Source of the DNA: Stenotrophomonas sp. UBA7346
GTDB lineage: Bacteria > Pseudomonadota > Gammaproteobacteria > Xanthomonadales > Xanthomonadaceae
Assembly: GCA_002471015.1 (NCBI GenBank)
Contig: DKPB01000095.1
Span: 28,212 to 92,211, forward strand
Direction: 5' to 3'
DNA: 64,000 nucleotides
Below, piece by piece: positions 7,817 to 15,686 of the stretch. The notes beneath the pieces are model-generated. The model was not told the DNA's origin, searched no databases, and worked only from the letters and a program-made list of their open reading frames with translations. Position 1 is the first letter of the stretch; the number at the start of each line of letters is the position of its first letter. The position numbers and the translations under genes are program-made.

Positions 7817-8919
7817 GGGATTTCCTGCGCTGGGCCCTGGAGATGGGGCAGCGCCTGACCCGCGGCCTGGACTGGCCATTGCTGTTCGCGCTGCTGGTGT
7901 TGATGGGGATTGGCCTGTCGGTGCTGGACAGTGCCGGTGGCAGTGGCCTGGTGATGGCGCAGGGCGCCCGTTTTGCGGTGGGCCTGGTGGCGATGTGGGC
8001 GATATCGCGGGTGTCGATCCTGCGCATCCGCGCCTGGACGCCGATGATCTATGCCGTCTCGATGCTGCCGTTGCTGGCGGTGTTCGTGCTGGGTACCGGC
8101 AAGTACGGGCGGCAATGGTTGAACCTGGGCCTGTTCTACCTTCAGCCCGCCGAGCTGTTGAAGGTGAGCCTGCCGATGATGGTGGCCTGGTACCTCAACC
8201 GCATGCCACTGCCGCCGCGGATACCGGTGGTGCTGGTGGCGGCGGTGATCATCGGGGTGCCGACCGGGTTGGTGATGCTGCAGCCGGATTTCGGCACTGG
8301 CGTGCTGATCGCGGCCAGCGGTGCCTTTGTGCTGCTGCTGGCTGGCCTGCCGTGGTGGTGGGTGGGCGTGGGCGTGGGCGGCGTTGCCGCGGCCGCGCCG
8401 GTGGCCTGGTTCTGGCTGCTGCGGCCCTACCAGAAGGACCGCATCATGATGTTCCTCGACCCGGAGAGTGATGCACTGGGCGCGGGCTGGAACATCATCC
8501 AATCCAAGATCGCCATCGGCTCGGGCGGCCTTACCGGCAAGGGCTGGGGGCTGGGCTCGCAGTCGCACCTGAACTTCATCCCCGAACAGACCACGGACTT
8601 CGCTTTCTCGGTGCTCAGCGAGGAATATGGCTGGGTGGGCGTGGCGGTGGTGCTGGCGCTGTACCTGTTCGTGATCGGGCGTTGCCTGTGGATCGCGGTG
8701 GACTCGCGCGATACCTATTCGCGCCTGCTGGCCGGTGCCACCGGCCTGGCTTTCTTCGTCTACATCCTGGTCAACGGCGGCATGATCTCCGGGCTGTTGC
8801 CGGTGGTGGGCGTGCCGATGCCGCTGATCAGCTACGGCGGTACCTCGGCGGTGTCGTTGCTGGCTGGCTTTGGCCTGGTGATGGCGGTGCGTGCGCATCG
8901 GCCGGTACATGGCGGCTAA
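7813..8919 (+). CDS. rodA: peptidoglycan glycosyltransferase RodA (SEDS family)
   Basis: This is a 368-residue polytopic membrane protein that polymerises lipid II into glycan strands in partnership with PBP2. SEDS hallmarks are visible: RQWLNLG (100-106), QPAELLK (111-117), LQPDFGTG (156-163), the LRPYQKDRIMMFLDP loop near 203-217, and PEQTTDFAF, in which Asp262 matches the essential Asp of E. coli RodA. Its start overlaps the mrdA stop. The operon appears to end after it, because a 378-base gap with a hairpin follows. Confidence 0.96.
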   Translation: MRDFLRWALEMGQRLTRGLDWPLLFALLVLMGIGLSVLDSAGGSGLVMAQGARFAVGLVAMWAISRVSILRIRAWTPMIYAVSMLPLLAVFVLGTGKYGRQWLNLGLFYLQPAELLKVSLPMMVAWYLNRMPLPPRIPVVLVAAVIIGVPTGLVMLQPDFGTGVLIAASGAFVLLLAGLPWWWVGVGVGGVAAAAPVAWFWLLRPYQKDRIMMFLDPESDALGAGWNIIQSKIAIGSGGLTGKGWGLGSQSHLNFIPEQTTDFAFSVLSEEYGWVGVAVVLALYLFVIGRCLWIAVDSRDTYSRLLAGATGLAFFVYILVNGGMISGLLPVVGVPMPLISYGGTSAVSLLAGFGLVMAVRAHRPVHGG

Positions 8920-9297
8920 GGCAAGCGCGTGGCGCGAGTCTTGATCCAGATCAAACACGAACCTTCACGGTTACTTCACACTAGCGGCGTCATCGGCAGC
9001 AGTTGCGCTGTGGCGGTTGGCACCCCCGACGGGGTGACCAGCAGGTCGGCATTCGGCGGGCAGGCGTGGGGAGACGACTGTCCGATGCGCCGGGGCTGAT
9101 CCGGGCGCCGGTCATCTTCGTGGGATGGGAAGATGGCCGGCGCCCCATTTTGCCGGGTCCGCGTGCCCGCATTCATCTGCAAGTCCAGGACCTGCGCCCC
9201 CACGGCGCAGCGCACCAGCATGTTTTTTTGCTTTAATCCTTTTGAGATTCATGGTGTTATTGCGGGAAATTCATCTTTGACCTGCTAATCTCGCCCG
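8920..9297. other. intergenic region between rodA and mltB
   Basis: No gene is visible in these 378 bases. A strong hairpin (9103-9145) lies in the middle. The last ~80 bases (9215-9297) are AT-richer than the surroundings and probably carry the mltB promoter, although I cannot assign a convincing -35/-10 pair. Confidence 0.6.
9103..9145 (+). terminator. probable terminator of the mre-rodA operon
   Basis: A 17-bp stem with a single mismatch (GGGCGCCGGTCATCTTC pairs with GAAGATGGCCGGCGCCC) and a 9-base loop is followed by a short ATTTTG tract. The U-run is weak, so termination may be partial. Confidence 0.5.
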
Positions 9298-10446
9298 ATG
9301 ATTAGACGCGCCCTGGTTTGTTGTCTCACCCTCGGCATGGTTGCCTGCGCAACCCAGCCCAAGGCCCCTGTATCGCCTGTCGCCCCGGCGGAAACCCCGG
9401 TCAAACCCGGTACGGCGCCCGCTACCGGGCCGGCCGAGGCAGTACCGGAGGCCAAGGTGGATCTGCCGCCGGTGGATCTGACCCCGGTGCCGTTCGAGAC
9501 CGCGCGTGCCAACTTCGTGCGCGACACTGCCGCCAGGTACCGGTTGGATCCTGCGTACATCGAGGCGACCCTGGCGCAGGCCCAGATCCGCGAGCCCATC
9601 ATCGCCGCCATGTCGCGCCCGGCCGAGCGGGTGAAGCCGTGGAACGAGTACCGGCCGATGTTCATCACCCAGGCCCGCATCGATGGCGGTCGCAACTTCC
9701 TGGCGCAGCACCGCGATGAGTTGATGCGGGTGCAGGAGCGCACCGGCGTGCCGGCCGAAGTCATCGTGTCCATCATCGGCGTGGAGACCAGCTACGGCCG
9801 CAATGCCGGCAATCATCGCGTGCTGGACGCGCTGTACACGCTGGCCTTCAAGTACCCGCGCAGCGGCGACCCGGCCAAGCTGGAGCGCGAAGTGCGCCGC
9901 GAGCTGTTCTTCCGCGACGAACTGGCCAAGCTGTTCGAACTCAGTGCGCTGGAGAAGCTGGACATCACCGGCATCAAGGGCAGCTATGCCGGTGCCATGG
10001 GCATGGGCCAGTTCATGCCGTCCAGCTATCTGGACTACGCCGTGGATGGCAACGGCGATGGCCGCCGTGACCTGTTCAACAGCTATGACGACGTGTTTTC
10101 CTCGATTGCCAACTACTTCGTCAAGAAGGGCGGTTGGGTGCGCGGCGGCACAGTGGCGGTGCCGGCGACGCTGCAGGCCGGTTTTGAGGAGTTCAATCCC
10201 ACCGACTGGACCCCTAGCCTGACCGTGACCGAGCTGGCCGCCCGCGGCTACCAGCCGGTGACGCCGGTGATGGCGGTCAATGCCAAGGCTACCCCGGTGA
10301 CCCTGGAAGGCAGCAATGGCAAGCAGTACTGGCTTGGCTTCCAGAACTACTACGCGATCACCCGTTACAACATCTCCAAAATGTATGCGATGGCCGTGTT
10401 CCAGCTGTCCCAGGCCATCGCCGGCAAGGAGCTTCCCCCGGCATGA
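9298..10446 (+). CDS. mltB: membrane-bound lytic murein transglycosylase B
   Basis: This is a 382-residue lipoprotein with lipobox MVAC (lipidated Cys17) and a Pro-rich linker to about residue 60. The catalytic domain contains IIGVETSYGR, where Glu163 is the expected general acid. A second motif, AMGMGQFMPSSY, is followed by DGNGDGRRD, which matches the calcium-binding EF-hand-like loop of Slt35/MltB. It cleaves the MurNAc-GlcNAc bond from the outer membrane and releases 1,6-anhydro products. There is no clear Shine-Dalgarno sequence before the ATG. Its stop overlaps rlpA by ATGA. Confidence 0.95.
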   Translation: MIRRALVCCLTLGMVACATQPKAPVSPVAPAETPVKPGTAPATGPAEAVPEAKVDLPPVDLTPVPFETARANFVRDTAARYRLDPAYIEATLAQAQIREPIIAAMSRPAERVKPWNEYRPMFITQARIDGGRNFLAQHRDELMRVQERTGVPAEVIVSIIGVETSYGRNAGNHRVLDALYTLAFKYPRSGDPAKLEREVRRELFFRDELAKLFELSALEKLDITGIKGSYAGAMGMGQFMPSSYLDYAVDGNGDGRRDLFNSYDDVFSSIANYFVKKGGWVRGGTVAVPATLQAGFEEFNPTDWTPSLTVTELAARGYQPVTPVMAVNAKATPVTLEGSNGKQYWLGFQNYYAITRYNISKMYAMAVFQLSQAIAGKELPPA

Positions 10447-11867
10447 ACATCAAGTGGCTGGTCCCTGCGTTGATCGTGCTCGGGCTGGCCGCCTGCAGCA
10501 GCGCACCCAAGAAGTCCACGCCCACCGCGGGCGGACACGCCGGCAGCGTGGTGCCCAGGCCTGGCCAGGGCACGGCGCGCAGCGCCGACTGCCCGGAGGG
10601 GTCGCCTTACGCGCGTGCACAGGAAGACCTGTCCACGCGCGGCAACTACACCGCCGGTGGCCTGTACCGGCCCGGCGTCAGTGACAGCACGCCCACCTAC
10701 ATCCCCAATGTGCGCTGTATTCCCGAGCCGTTGGTGACCAACGAGGCGCGTTCGGCAGTCGGCAACAAATCCCCCTACGTGGTGCTGGGCAAGCAATACC
10801 GGGTGATGGACCGGGTGGACGACTACGTGGAGCAGGGCACGGCCTCGTACTACGGGCAGAAGTTCCACGGCCGGCTGACCTCCAATCGTGAGGTGTACGA
10901 CATGTATGCCTTCACCGCCGCGCACAAAACCCTGCCGCTGCCCAGCTTCGCGCGGGTCACCAACCTGGACAACGGCGAATCCATCATCGTCCGGGTCAAC
11001 GACCGCGGCCCGTTCCACGAAGGTCGGGTGATCGACCTCAGCTACGCGGCTGCGGTGCGGCTGGGCATTACCCAGCGCGGTACGGGCCGGGTGGAAGTGC
11101 GTGGCCTGACCCCGGGCAGCGACAACCTGCTGGCCGCCAATAATGACAGCGGCCGCGCCCGCAGCCCGCGCGCCAATGCCCGTGCGCAGGCCGCTGCCGC
11201 AGCACCGGTGGCGGCCCCCGCTGCGCTCGCACAAACCCGCGCTGCGGCTGCCAGCCGCATGGACCAACTGGTCGAGAAGTTGCCGCCGACCACCACGGCA
11301 GCCCCTGCAGCTCCCGTTTCCACCCATGCGGTGGCCGCCAATGCCGACCATTTCGATGCGTGGATGAAGGACAACGGCGTGCGTGTGGCGACCGGTCGTC
11401 CGGCTGCCGTGCAGGCTGCGCCCAGCGCGGTGGCACCGGTGCGCGCGCAGACGCTGGCGCCGGCGCCTGGGGTGACCAGCAGCGCAAGCCAGGCAGCGCC
11501 GCGTGGCACAGTGGCGGCTGCACCTGCTGTCGCAGCCAATGCAACGGCAGGTGCGGCGAGCGGCGGCACTGCCGTCAATCTGGCGCCGGTTGCGGCGCCC
11601 AGCAGCACCTCTGCCGACCCCGCCAGCCGCGCGCTGGGTTCCATCCTGCTGCAGGTGGCCAGTTTCTCCAGCCGCGACAATGCAGCCCGCGCGCTGGGTC
11701 AACTGGCCTCGGCGGGTATCGTCGGCGCCAACCTCAGCGATATCGTCAGCGGTGGCCGTACCCTGTGGCGGCTGCGCGTGCCTGCCAGCGACCATGTCAG
11801 TGCGACGGAACTTGCCGGCCGGATTGCAGGTCTGGGCTTTGGCATGCCCCAGGTCGTACGCGACTGA
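10443..11867 (+). CDS. rlpA: septal ring lytic transglycosylase RlpA (rare lipoprotein A)
   Basis: The protein has 474 residues. A lipobox LAAC (Cys18) anchors it in the outer membrane. A double-psi beta-barrel domain follows (about 130-222) with QGTASYYGQKFHG, TSNRE and VRVNDRGPF, the catalytic surroundings of RlpA. Then comes a ~170-residue Ala/Pro-rich disordered linker and a C-terminal SPOR domain (about 395-474), which binds denuded glycan at septa. In Pseudomonas RlpA digests naked glycan strands. The long linker makes it larger than E. coli RlpA. It is coupled to mltB by overlapping start and stop codons. Confidence 0.95.
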   Translation: MNIKWLVPALIVLGLAACSSAPKKSTPTAGGHAGSVVPRPGQGTARSADCPEGSPYARAQEDLSTRGNYTAGGLYRPGVSDSTPTYIPNVRCIPEPLVTNEARSAVGNKSPYVVLGKQYRVMDRVDDYVEQGTASYYGQKFHGRLTSNREVYDMYAFTAAHKTLPLPSFARVTNLDNGESIIVRVNDRGPFHEGRVIDLSYAAAVRLGITQRGTGRVEVRGLTPGSDNLLAANNDSGRARSPRANARAQAAAAAPVAAPAALAQTRAAAASRMDQLVEKLPPTTTAAPAAPVSTHAVAANADHFDAWMKDNGVRVATGRPAAVQAAPSAVAPVRAQTLAPAPGVTSSASQAAPRGTVAAAPAVAANATAGAASGGTAVNLAPVAAPSSTSADPASRALGSILLQVASFSSRDNAARALGQLASAGIVGANLSDIVSGGRTLWRLRVPASDHVSATELAGRIAGLGFGMPQVVRD

Positions 11868-11953
11868 ACAATGCCAGCGCCGCCGGCATGCCGCCAGCGG
11901 CCTACAATGCCCGCCTGTCTTTTCTTTCCTCGTCCATCAGGAACCGTTTTCCG

Positions 11954-13168
11954 ATGAAATTCCGTTTTGCCGCCGCCGCCCTGGCCACGACGCTCGCCGT
12001 CGGCCTGGCATCCGCCCAGACGCCGACCCCGACGCCCGTTCCCGCACCGGCCGCCGCGGCCGCCCCAGCCCAGGTGGCTACGCCGCCGGCGCCGGTCCCG
12101 ACCACCGCCACCGCCTGGGTACTGATGGATTACGCCACCGGCCAGGTACTGGCTGGCGAGAACATCCATCAGCCCGTGCCGCCGGCCAGCATCACCAAGG
12201 TGATGACCTCTTACGTGCTGGCCGCCGAGATGAAGACCGGCAAGATCAAGCCGGACGACCAGGTAATGATGAGCGAGCGCGCCTGGCGTGAAGGCGGCGC
12301 GGGTACCGACGGCAGCTACAGCGGCTTCCCGGTCAACCAGACGGCACGTCTGGAAGACATGGAAAAGGGCATGGCCATCCAGTCCGGCAACGATGCGGCC
12401 ATTGCCCTGGCCGAACACGCCGCCGGCAGCCAGGAAGCCTTTGCGGCGCTGATGAACAGCTATGCTGCCAAGATCGGGATGAAGGATTCGCACTTCGTCA
12501 ACGCGCATGGCCTGAACGCCGAGGGCCACCAGTCCAGCGCCTACGATCTGGCCCTGCTGGGCCGCGCTTTCGTGCGTGACTACCCGGAGACCTATGCCTA
12601 CAACAAGATCAAGGAATTCACCGTAGGCAAGATCACCCAGCCCAATCGCAACCTGCTGTTGTGGCGCGACCAGAGCGTGGACGGCATCAAGACCGGCCAC
12701 ACCTCGGCTGCCGGCTACTGCCTGCTGAGCTCGGCCCAGCGCGGTGACCAGCGTCTGATCGCGGTGCTGATGGGCGGCGCTTCGGAAAAGCAGCGCGCCG
12801 ATGACAGCCTGGCGCTGTTGAACTGGGGCTTCCGTTTCTTTGAAACCCACCGTCTGTACGAGCCGGGCAAGCAGGTGACCAGCCAGCATGTATGGAAGGG
12901 CAAGGCTGACGAAGTGCAGTTGGGTGTGGCGCAGCCGATGCTGGTCAGCGTGCCGCGTGGCCGCTACAACGACCTGAAGCCGACGATGGACGTGCCCAAG
13001 CAGCTGGTGGCGCCGATTACCGCGGGCCAGCAGATTGGTACGGTCAAGGTATCGCTGGATGGCAAGGTGGTCGCCGAGGCTCCGTTGGTGGCCGTGCAGG
13101 CGGTGGAAGAAGGTGGCTTCTTCAAGCGCCTGTGGGATGCCTTCATGATGTGGTGGAAATCCGAGTAA
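11954..13168 (+). CDS. dacC: D-alanyl-D-alanine carboxypeptidase (PBP5/6 family)
   Basis: The protein has 404 residues from the ATG at 11954, which has AGGAA upstream; the longer in-frame extension is an rlpA shadow. It has a Sec signal peptide ending near AQTPTP, then an Ala/Pro-rich spacer unusual for this family. The peptidase domain has all motifs: SITK (79-82), SGN (144-146) and KTG (246-248). The beta-rich PBP5 C-terminal domain ends in an amphipathic anchor (FFKRLWDAFMMWWKSE). It trims the terminal D-Ala from pentapeptides. In E. coli the orthologous dacA is followed directly by ybeD; here 5.2 kb intervenes. Confidence 0.94.
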   Translation: MKFRFAAAALATTLAVGLASAQTPTPTPVPAPAAAAAPAQVATPPAPVPTTATAWVLMDYATGQVLAGENIHQPVPPASITKVMTSYVLAAEMKTGKIKPDDQVMMSERAWREGGAGTDGSYSGFPVNQTARLEDMEKGMAIQSGNDAAIALAEHAAGSQEAFAALMNSYAAKIGMKDSHFVNAHGLNAEGHQSSAYDLALLGRAFVRDYPETYAYNKIKEFTVGKITQPNRNLLLWRDQSVDGIKTGHTSAAGYCLLSSAQRGDQRLIAVLMGGASEKQRADDSLALLNWGFRFFETHRLYEPGKQVTSQHVWKGKADEVQLGVAQPMLVSVPRGRYNDLKPTMDVPKQLVAPITAGQQIGTVKVSLDGKVVAEAPLVAVQAVEEGGFFKRLWDAFMMWWKSE

Positions 13169-13192
13169 GGGCGTTCACCGGCTGAAAAGCCG

Positions 13193-13258
13193 AGCGGCGT
13201 TGCGGTGTTCTGTCGACTGGAGGTCATGTCGATGGGACGCGGTAACGCCGCTTTTGTT
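13193..13258 (+). terminator. probable terminator after dacC
   Basis: AGCGGCGTT (13193-13201) pairs perfectly with AACGCCGCT (13244-13252) and is followed by TTTGTTT. The 42-base loop contains its own small GTCGAC/GTCGAT-type fold, so this is an unusually long-looped intrinsic terminator. Confidence 0.5.
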
Positions 13259-13335
13259 TGTCTGCTGAGCGACGGAGTACCGCTCAATTGCCTCCCTTGG
13301 CCAAGTGCAACTCAGCTCCAGGTGCAGCTTTGGCT

Positions 13336-13430
13336 CCCTCCCTTTGCCGGAGGCAAGGGGAGGGTTGGGGAGGGGTAGCTTTTGCCGTTGCCATTGCAGT
13401 TGCAGTTGCAGTTGCAGCTGCAGTTGCTTT
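13336..13430. repeat. left flank: CCCTTTGCC hairpin plus GTTGCA hexamer tract
   Basis: A small hairpin (CCCTTTGCC GGA GGCAAGGGG) is followed by AGGGTTGGGGAGGGG. Then come about seven imperfect GTTGCA/ATTGCA hexamers (13384-13428). Together these mirror, in inverted order, what lies to the right of the 13438-14020 element. All ORFs across it translate to low-complexity peptides and are not credible genes. Confidence 0.6.
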
Positions 13431-13437
13431 GGACTTT

Positions 13438-14020
13438 GACTTACCGGGCCCCTTCCGCAGCGACGGAGCCAGTGGGAAGAACCCGAAGGGCGACGTGCAT
13501 GGATGCACGTCGTTTTTCGCCACGACAGGGATGTCGTGGCGAAAAATCCCGCTGGCGGAGTGGACCCGCGCCGCGCAGCGGGGCGGGCGCGTAGGCAGGG
13601 TGTGCTTGACCAGCCACTCGGCTGTTGAAAAGCACCTCTTTTGGTTATCTTTTCTTTGCACAAGCAAAGAAAAGTAACTCGCTCCCCGAAGGGGAGTGAG
13701 AGCTCTTGCTCTTGCTGCAACAGCAACAGCAACAGCAAGAGCAACAGCAAGAGCAACAGCAACCAAGATCAAGATCAAAGGCTTTCGCCCGCCTCCGGCG
13801 CGCGAGCACACCTTTCTTTGCTTGTGCAAAGAAACGTGGCCCAAAGAAAGCACACCCTGCCTACGCGCCCACGTCGCTATGCGACGCGGGTCCACTCCGC
13901 TGGCAGGATTTTTCGACGATACATCCTTGTATCGTCGAAAAACGACGCACATCCGTGTGCGTCGCCCCGTTCGGGGTCTTGTCTGCCAGCTCCGTCGCTA
14001 CGGAAGGGGCCCGGTAAGTC
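13438..14020. repeat. 583-bp inverted-repeat element with paired hairpins
   Basis: The ends are perfect 20-base inverted repeats (13438-13457 and 14001-14020; GACTTACCGGGCCCCTTCCG). Each half carries the same ordered parts in opposite orientation. These are a 9-bp hairpin (13491-13512; 13943-13964), a 15-bp hairpin flanked by T5/A5 (13513-13546; 13909-13942), a block reading GGCGGAGTGGACCCGCG or a close variant, CGCGTAGGCAGGGTGTGCTT, and a TTTCTTTG/CAAAGAAA hairpin (13650-13673; 13813-13834). A hexamer tract (CAACAG/CAAGAG, about 13718-13762) fills the centre. No plausible protein or transposase is encoded. Stem sequences differ between halves but remain complementary. Confidence 0.8.
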
Positions 14021-14054
14021 AAAAGCCAGGGAGCAAAAGCATGGGCCAGAGCAA

Positions 14055-14275
14055 AACCAAAGCCGAAGCCGAAGCCAAAGCCGTGGAGTAGAAGTGCTGT
14101 CCCCCCAACCCCTCTCCCGCACGCGGGAGAGGGGTTGGTTCGCTCGTGGTTGATGCGTCTTGGCTGCCGTCCTGCATGCAGTTGCAGGATGTAGTGCCCT
14201 GGCAGGACCAGTGCACCGGCCGCCGACGCATTGCAAGCCCCTCTCCCGCCTGCGGGAGAGGGGTTGGGGTGAGGG
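14055..14275. repeat. right flank: GAAGCC hexamers and two CCTCTCCCGC hairpins
   Basis: GAAGCC/AAAGCC hexamers lie at about 14058-14085. Two copies of a palindromic unit (CCTCTCCCGC ... GCGGGAGAGGGGTTGG) follow, at about 14101-14140 and 14240-14275. A third copy of this unit lies at about 59028-59058, so it is a dispersed repeat. No credible gene is present between 13169 and 14335. Confidence 0.65.
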
Positions 14276-14335
14276 CGCTCTTGCGCTTTTCTCTTTCTAC
14301 AAGGCGTAGTAACTGGGCTGCGACAGCAGCTGCAA

Positions 14336-15388
14336 TCAAAGCGTACGGCTGACGGTGAAGCTGCCGAACACCGGGGTTTCCTTCTGTCCGTCGAACTCGC
14401 GCGTGCGGTGGTAGCGGGCAAGGGCGAATTTCCATTTGCCGCGCATCACCGCAACGCCATAACCGATGTCGCCGACCAGGGCGCGCTTGTCGACACTGTG
14501 GCTGTTGCGGAAGGTGTTGCCGTCCAGGGTGATGTCACGCAGCACCCAGCGGGCATCGCTGGTGACGAATACATGACTGGACCAGCCCTCGCTGCGGCCA
14601 CGGCGCGTTGGCGCGGTGTTCTCGCCTGCTGGCCGCATCGGCGAGCTGCCGAAGTCGTCCGGCAGCTTCCAGCCGAAACGGACCTCGCCGCCGGCATTGG
14701 CATAGGTGGCCAGGTTGCCGATGGCACCGCCCCAATGACTGATCGCGTCCCAACCCCAGCCGCTGGCATTGCCCTCGGCGGGCCAGCGCTGCATGCGTTC
14801 GTGCAGCAGTTTGAAAACCGGTTCGTCGTGCAGCTGGTTGTTCCAGCCCATGAATTTCTCGTCACCCAGTACGCTATGCACCGCATCCTGTACCTGTTTG
14901 CCCTGGGCCGAGGGGCCGATCATGCCCAGCGCCAGCTGGGTGGTACGCAGACGGTTGTCATTGCGCGCGTTGTAACCGAAGTTGACCATCAACACCGCCG
15001 CATAGGGGCGGTCGTCCTCGATCAGGTCGCGGCGGGTGTTGTCGGTGGGCGTATACAGCCCCTGGCCGAAACTGAAGATCATGTTCTGCTGTTCGAACTC
15101 ACCGGGGTGCAGGCGTTCCAGGTGACGATTGGTCCAGCGGGCCAGACGCGGCAGGCAGGGGTCGCCGGTGAAGTCGTGCAGGTTGGGCGAGACCAGGGTG
15201 AACATGGCGCCGTTGGTATAGCCCTGGTCCTGTTTGTGACCGCCCAACAGGTCATTGTCGACACGGAAGTTGATTGCCGGCGGGTGATCCTTCAACGCGC
15301 TCTGCGGGCACTGCTCCGTGGCAATGGCCGTCTGTGCGAGGACTGCGGTGCCGACCAGCAGCATGTACGCGCCCAACCGGGTTTTCAT
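14336..15388 (-). CDS. LpxR-like lipid A deacylase family (DUF2219) outer-membrane protein
   Basis: The protein has 350 residues with a signal peptide (MKTRLGAYMLLVGTAVLAQ...). A DUF2219 N-terminal motif, RVDNDLLGGHKQDQGYTNG, includes the Asn-Asp pair that corresponds to active-site residues of Salmonella LpxR. The rest alternates as expected for a 12-stranded beta-barrel. LpxR removes the 3'-acyloxyacyl chain of lipid A. Many family members are annotated only by homology, so activity is inferred. It is transcribed alone, convergent with the upstream repeat element and divergent from the CsgG-like genes. It lies in the insertion that interrupts the dacC-ybeD order. Confidence 0.82.
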   Translation of the reverse strand: MKTRLGAYMLLVGTAVLAQTAIATEQCPQSALKDHPPAINFRVDNDLLGGHKQDQGYTNGAMFTLVSPNLHDFTGDPCLPRLARWTNRHLERLHPGEFEQQNMIFSFGQGLYTPTDNTRRDLIEDDRPYAAVLMVNFGYNARNDNRLRTTQLALGMIGPSAQGKQVQDAVHSVLGDEKFMGWNNQLHDEPVFKLLHERMQRWPAEGNASGWGWDAISHWGGAIGNLATYANAGGEVRFGWKLPDDFGSSPMRPAGENTAPTRRGRSEGWSSHVFVTSDARWVLRDITLDGNTFRNSHSVDKRALVGDIGYGVAVMRGKWKFALARYHRTREFDGQKETPVFGSFTVSRTL

Positions 15389-15686
15389 GTGCGTTCCTTA
15401 TGCCATTCAAATGCTGCGCAAAGCTTAGAGGCAGGTCTGGCCGGGATATATCGCTACAAAGCGGACAGTTTGTTGTGGTGCGCAGGGTGGTTTTTCACCG
15501 CAGTTGGCTGGCAATGCAGTCGTAAGAGTTGCAGGTTGATGAGTTTGTACGGTTGCGCGGCTGCAGGGCTTGCAGATAACCTGCGTATTCACTTTTTTGA
15601 TGATGGCGTGAAATTAGCGCCGTTTATTTCGTTCACCAACCAGGTACCAGATCGCTACCAGCACGGAAGCGTTACAGGGGGAAAAC
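15389..15686. other. divergent promoter region, lpxR-like / CsgG-like
   Basis: These 298 bases separate two divergent genes and hold no gene. The right half (about 15590-15625, ending TTTTTTGATGATGGCGTGAAATTAGC) is AT-richer and is the likely promoter zone for the plus-strand gene. I see no clear operator or riboswitch. Confidence 0.45.

Noticed and set aside
13169..14335. Several overlapping ORFs of 60-220 codons
   Set aside because: All translate hairpins and hexamer tracts (Ala/Thr, Gln or Leu runs), occur on both strands equally and reflect the repeat element, not genes.
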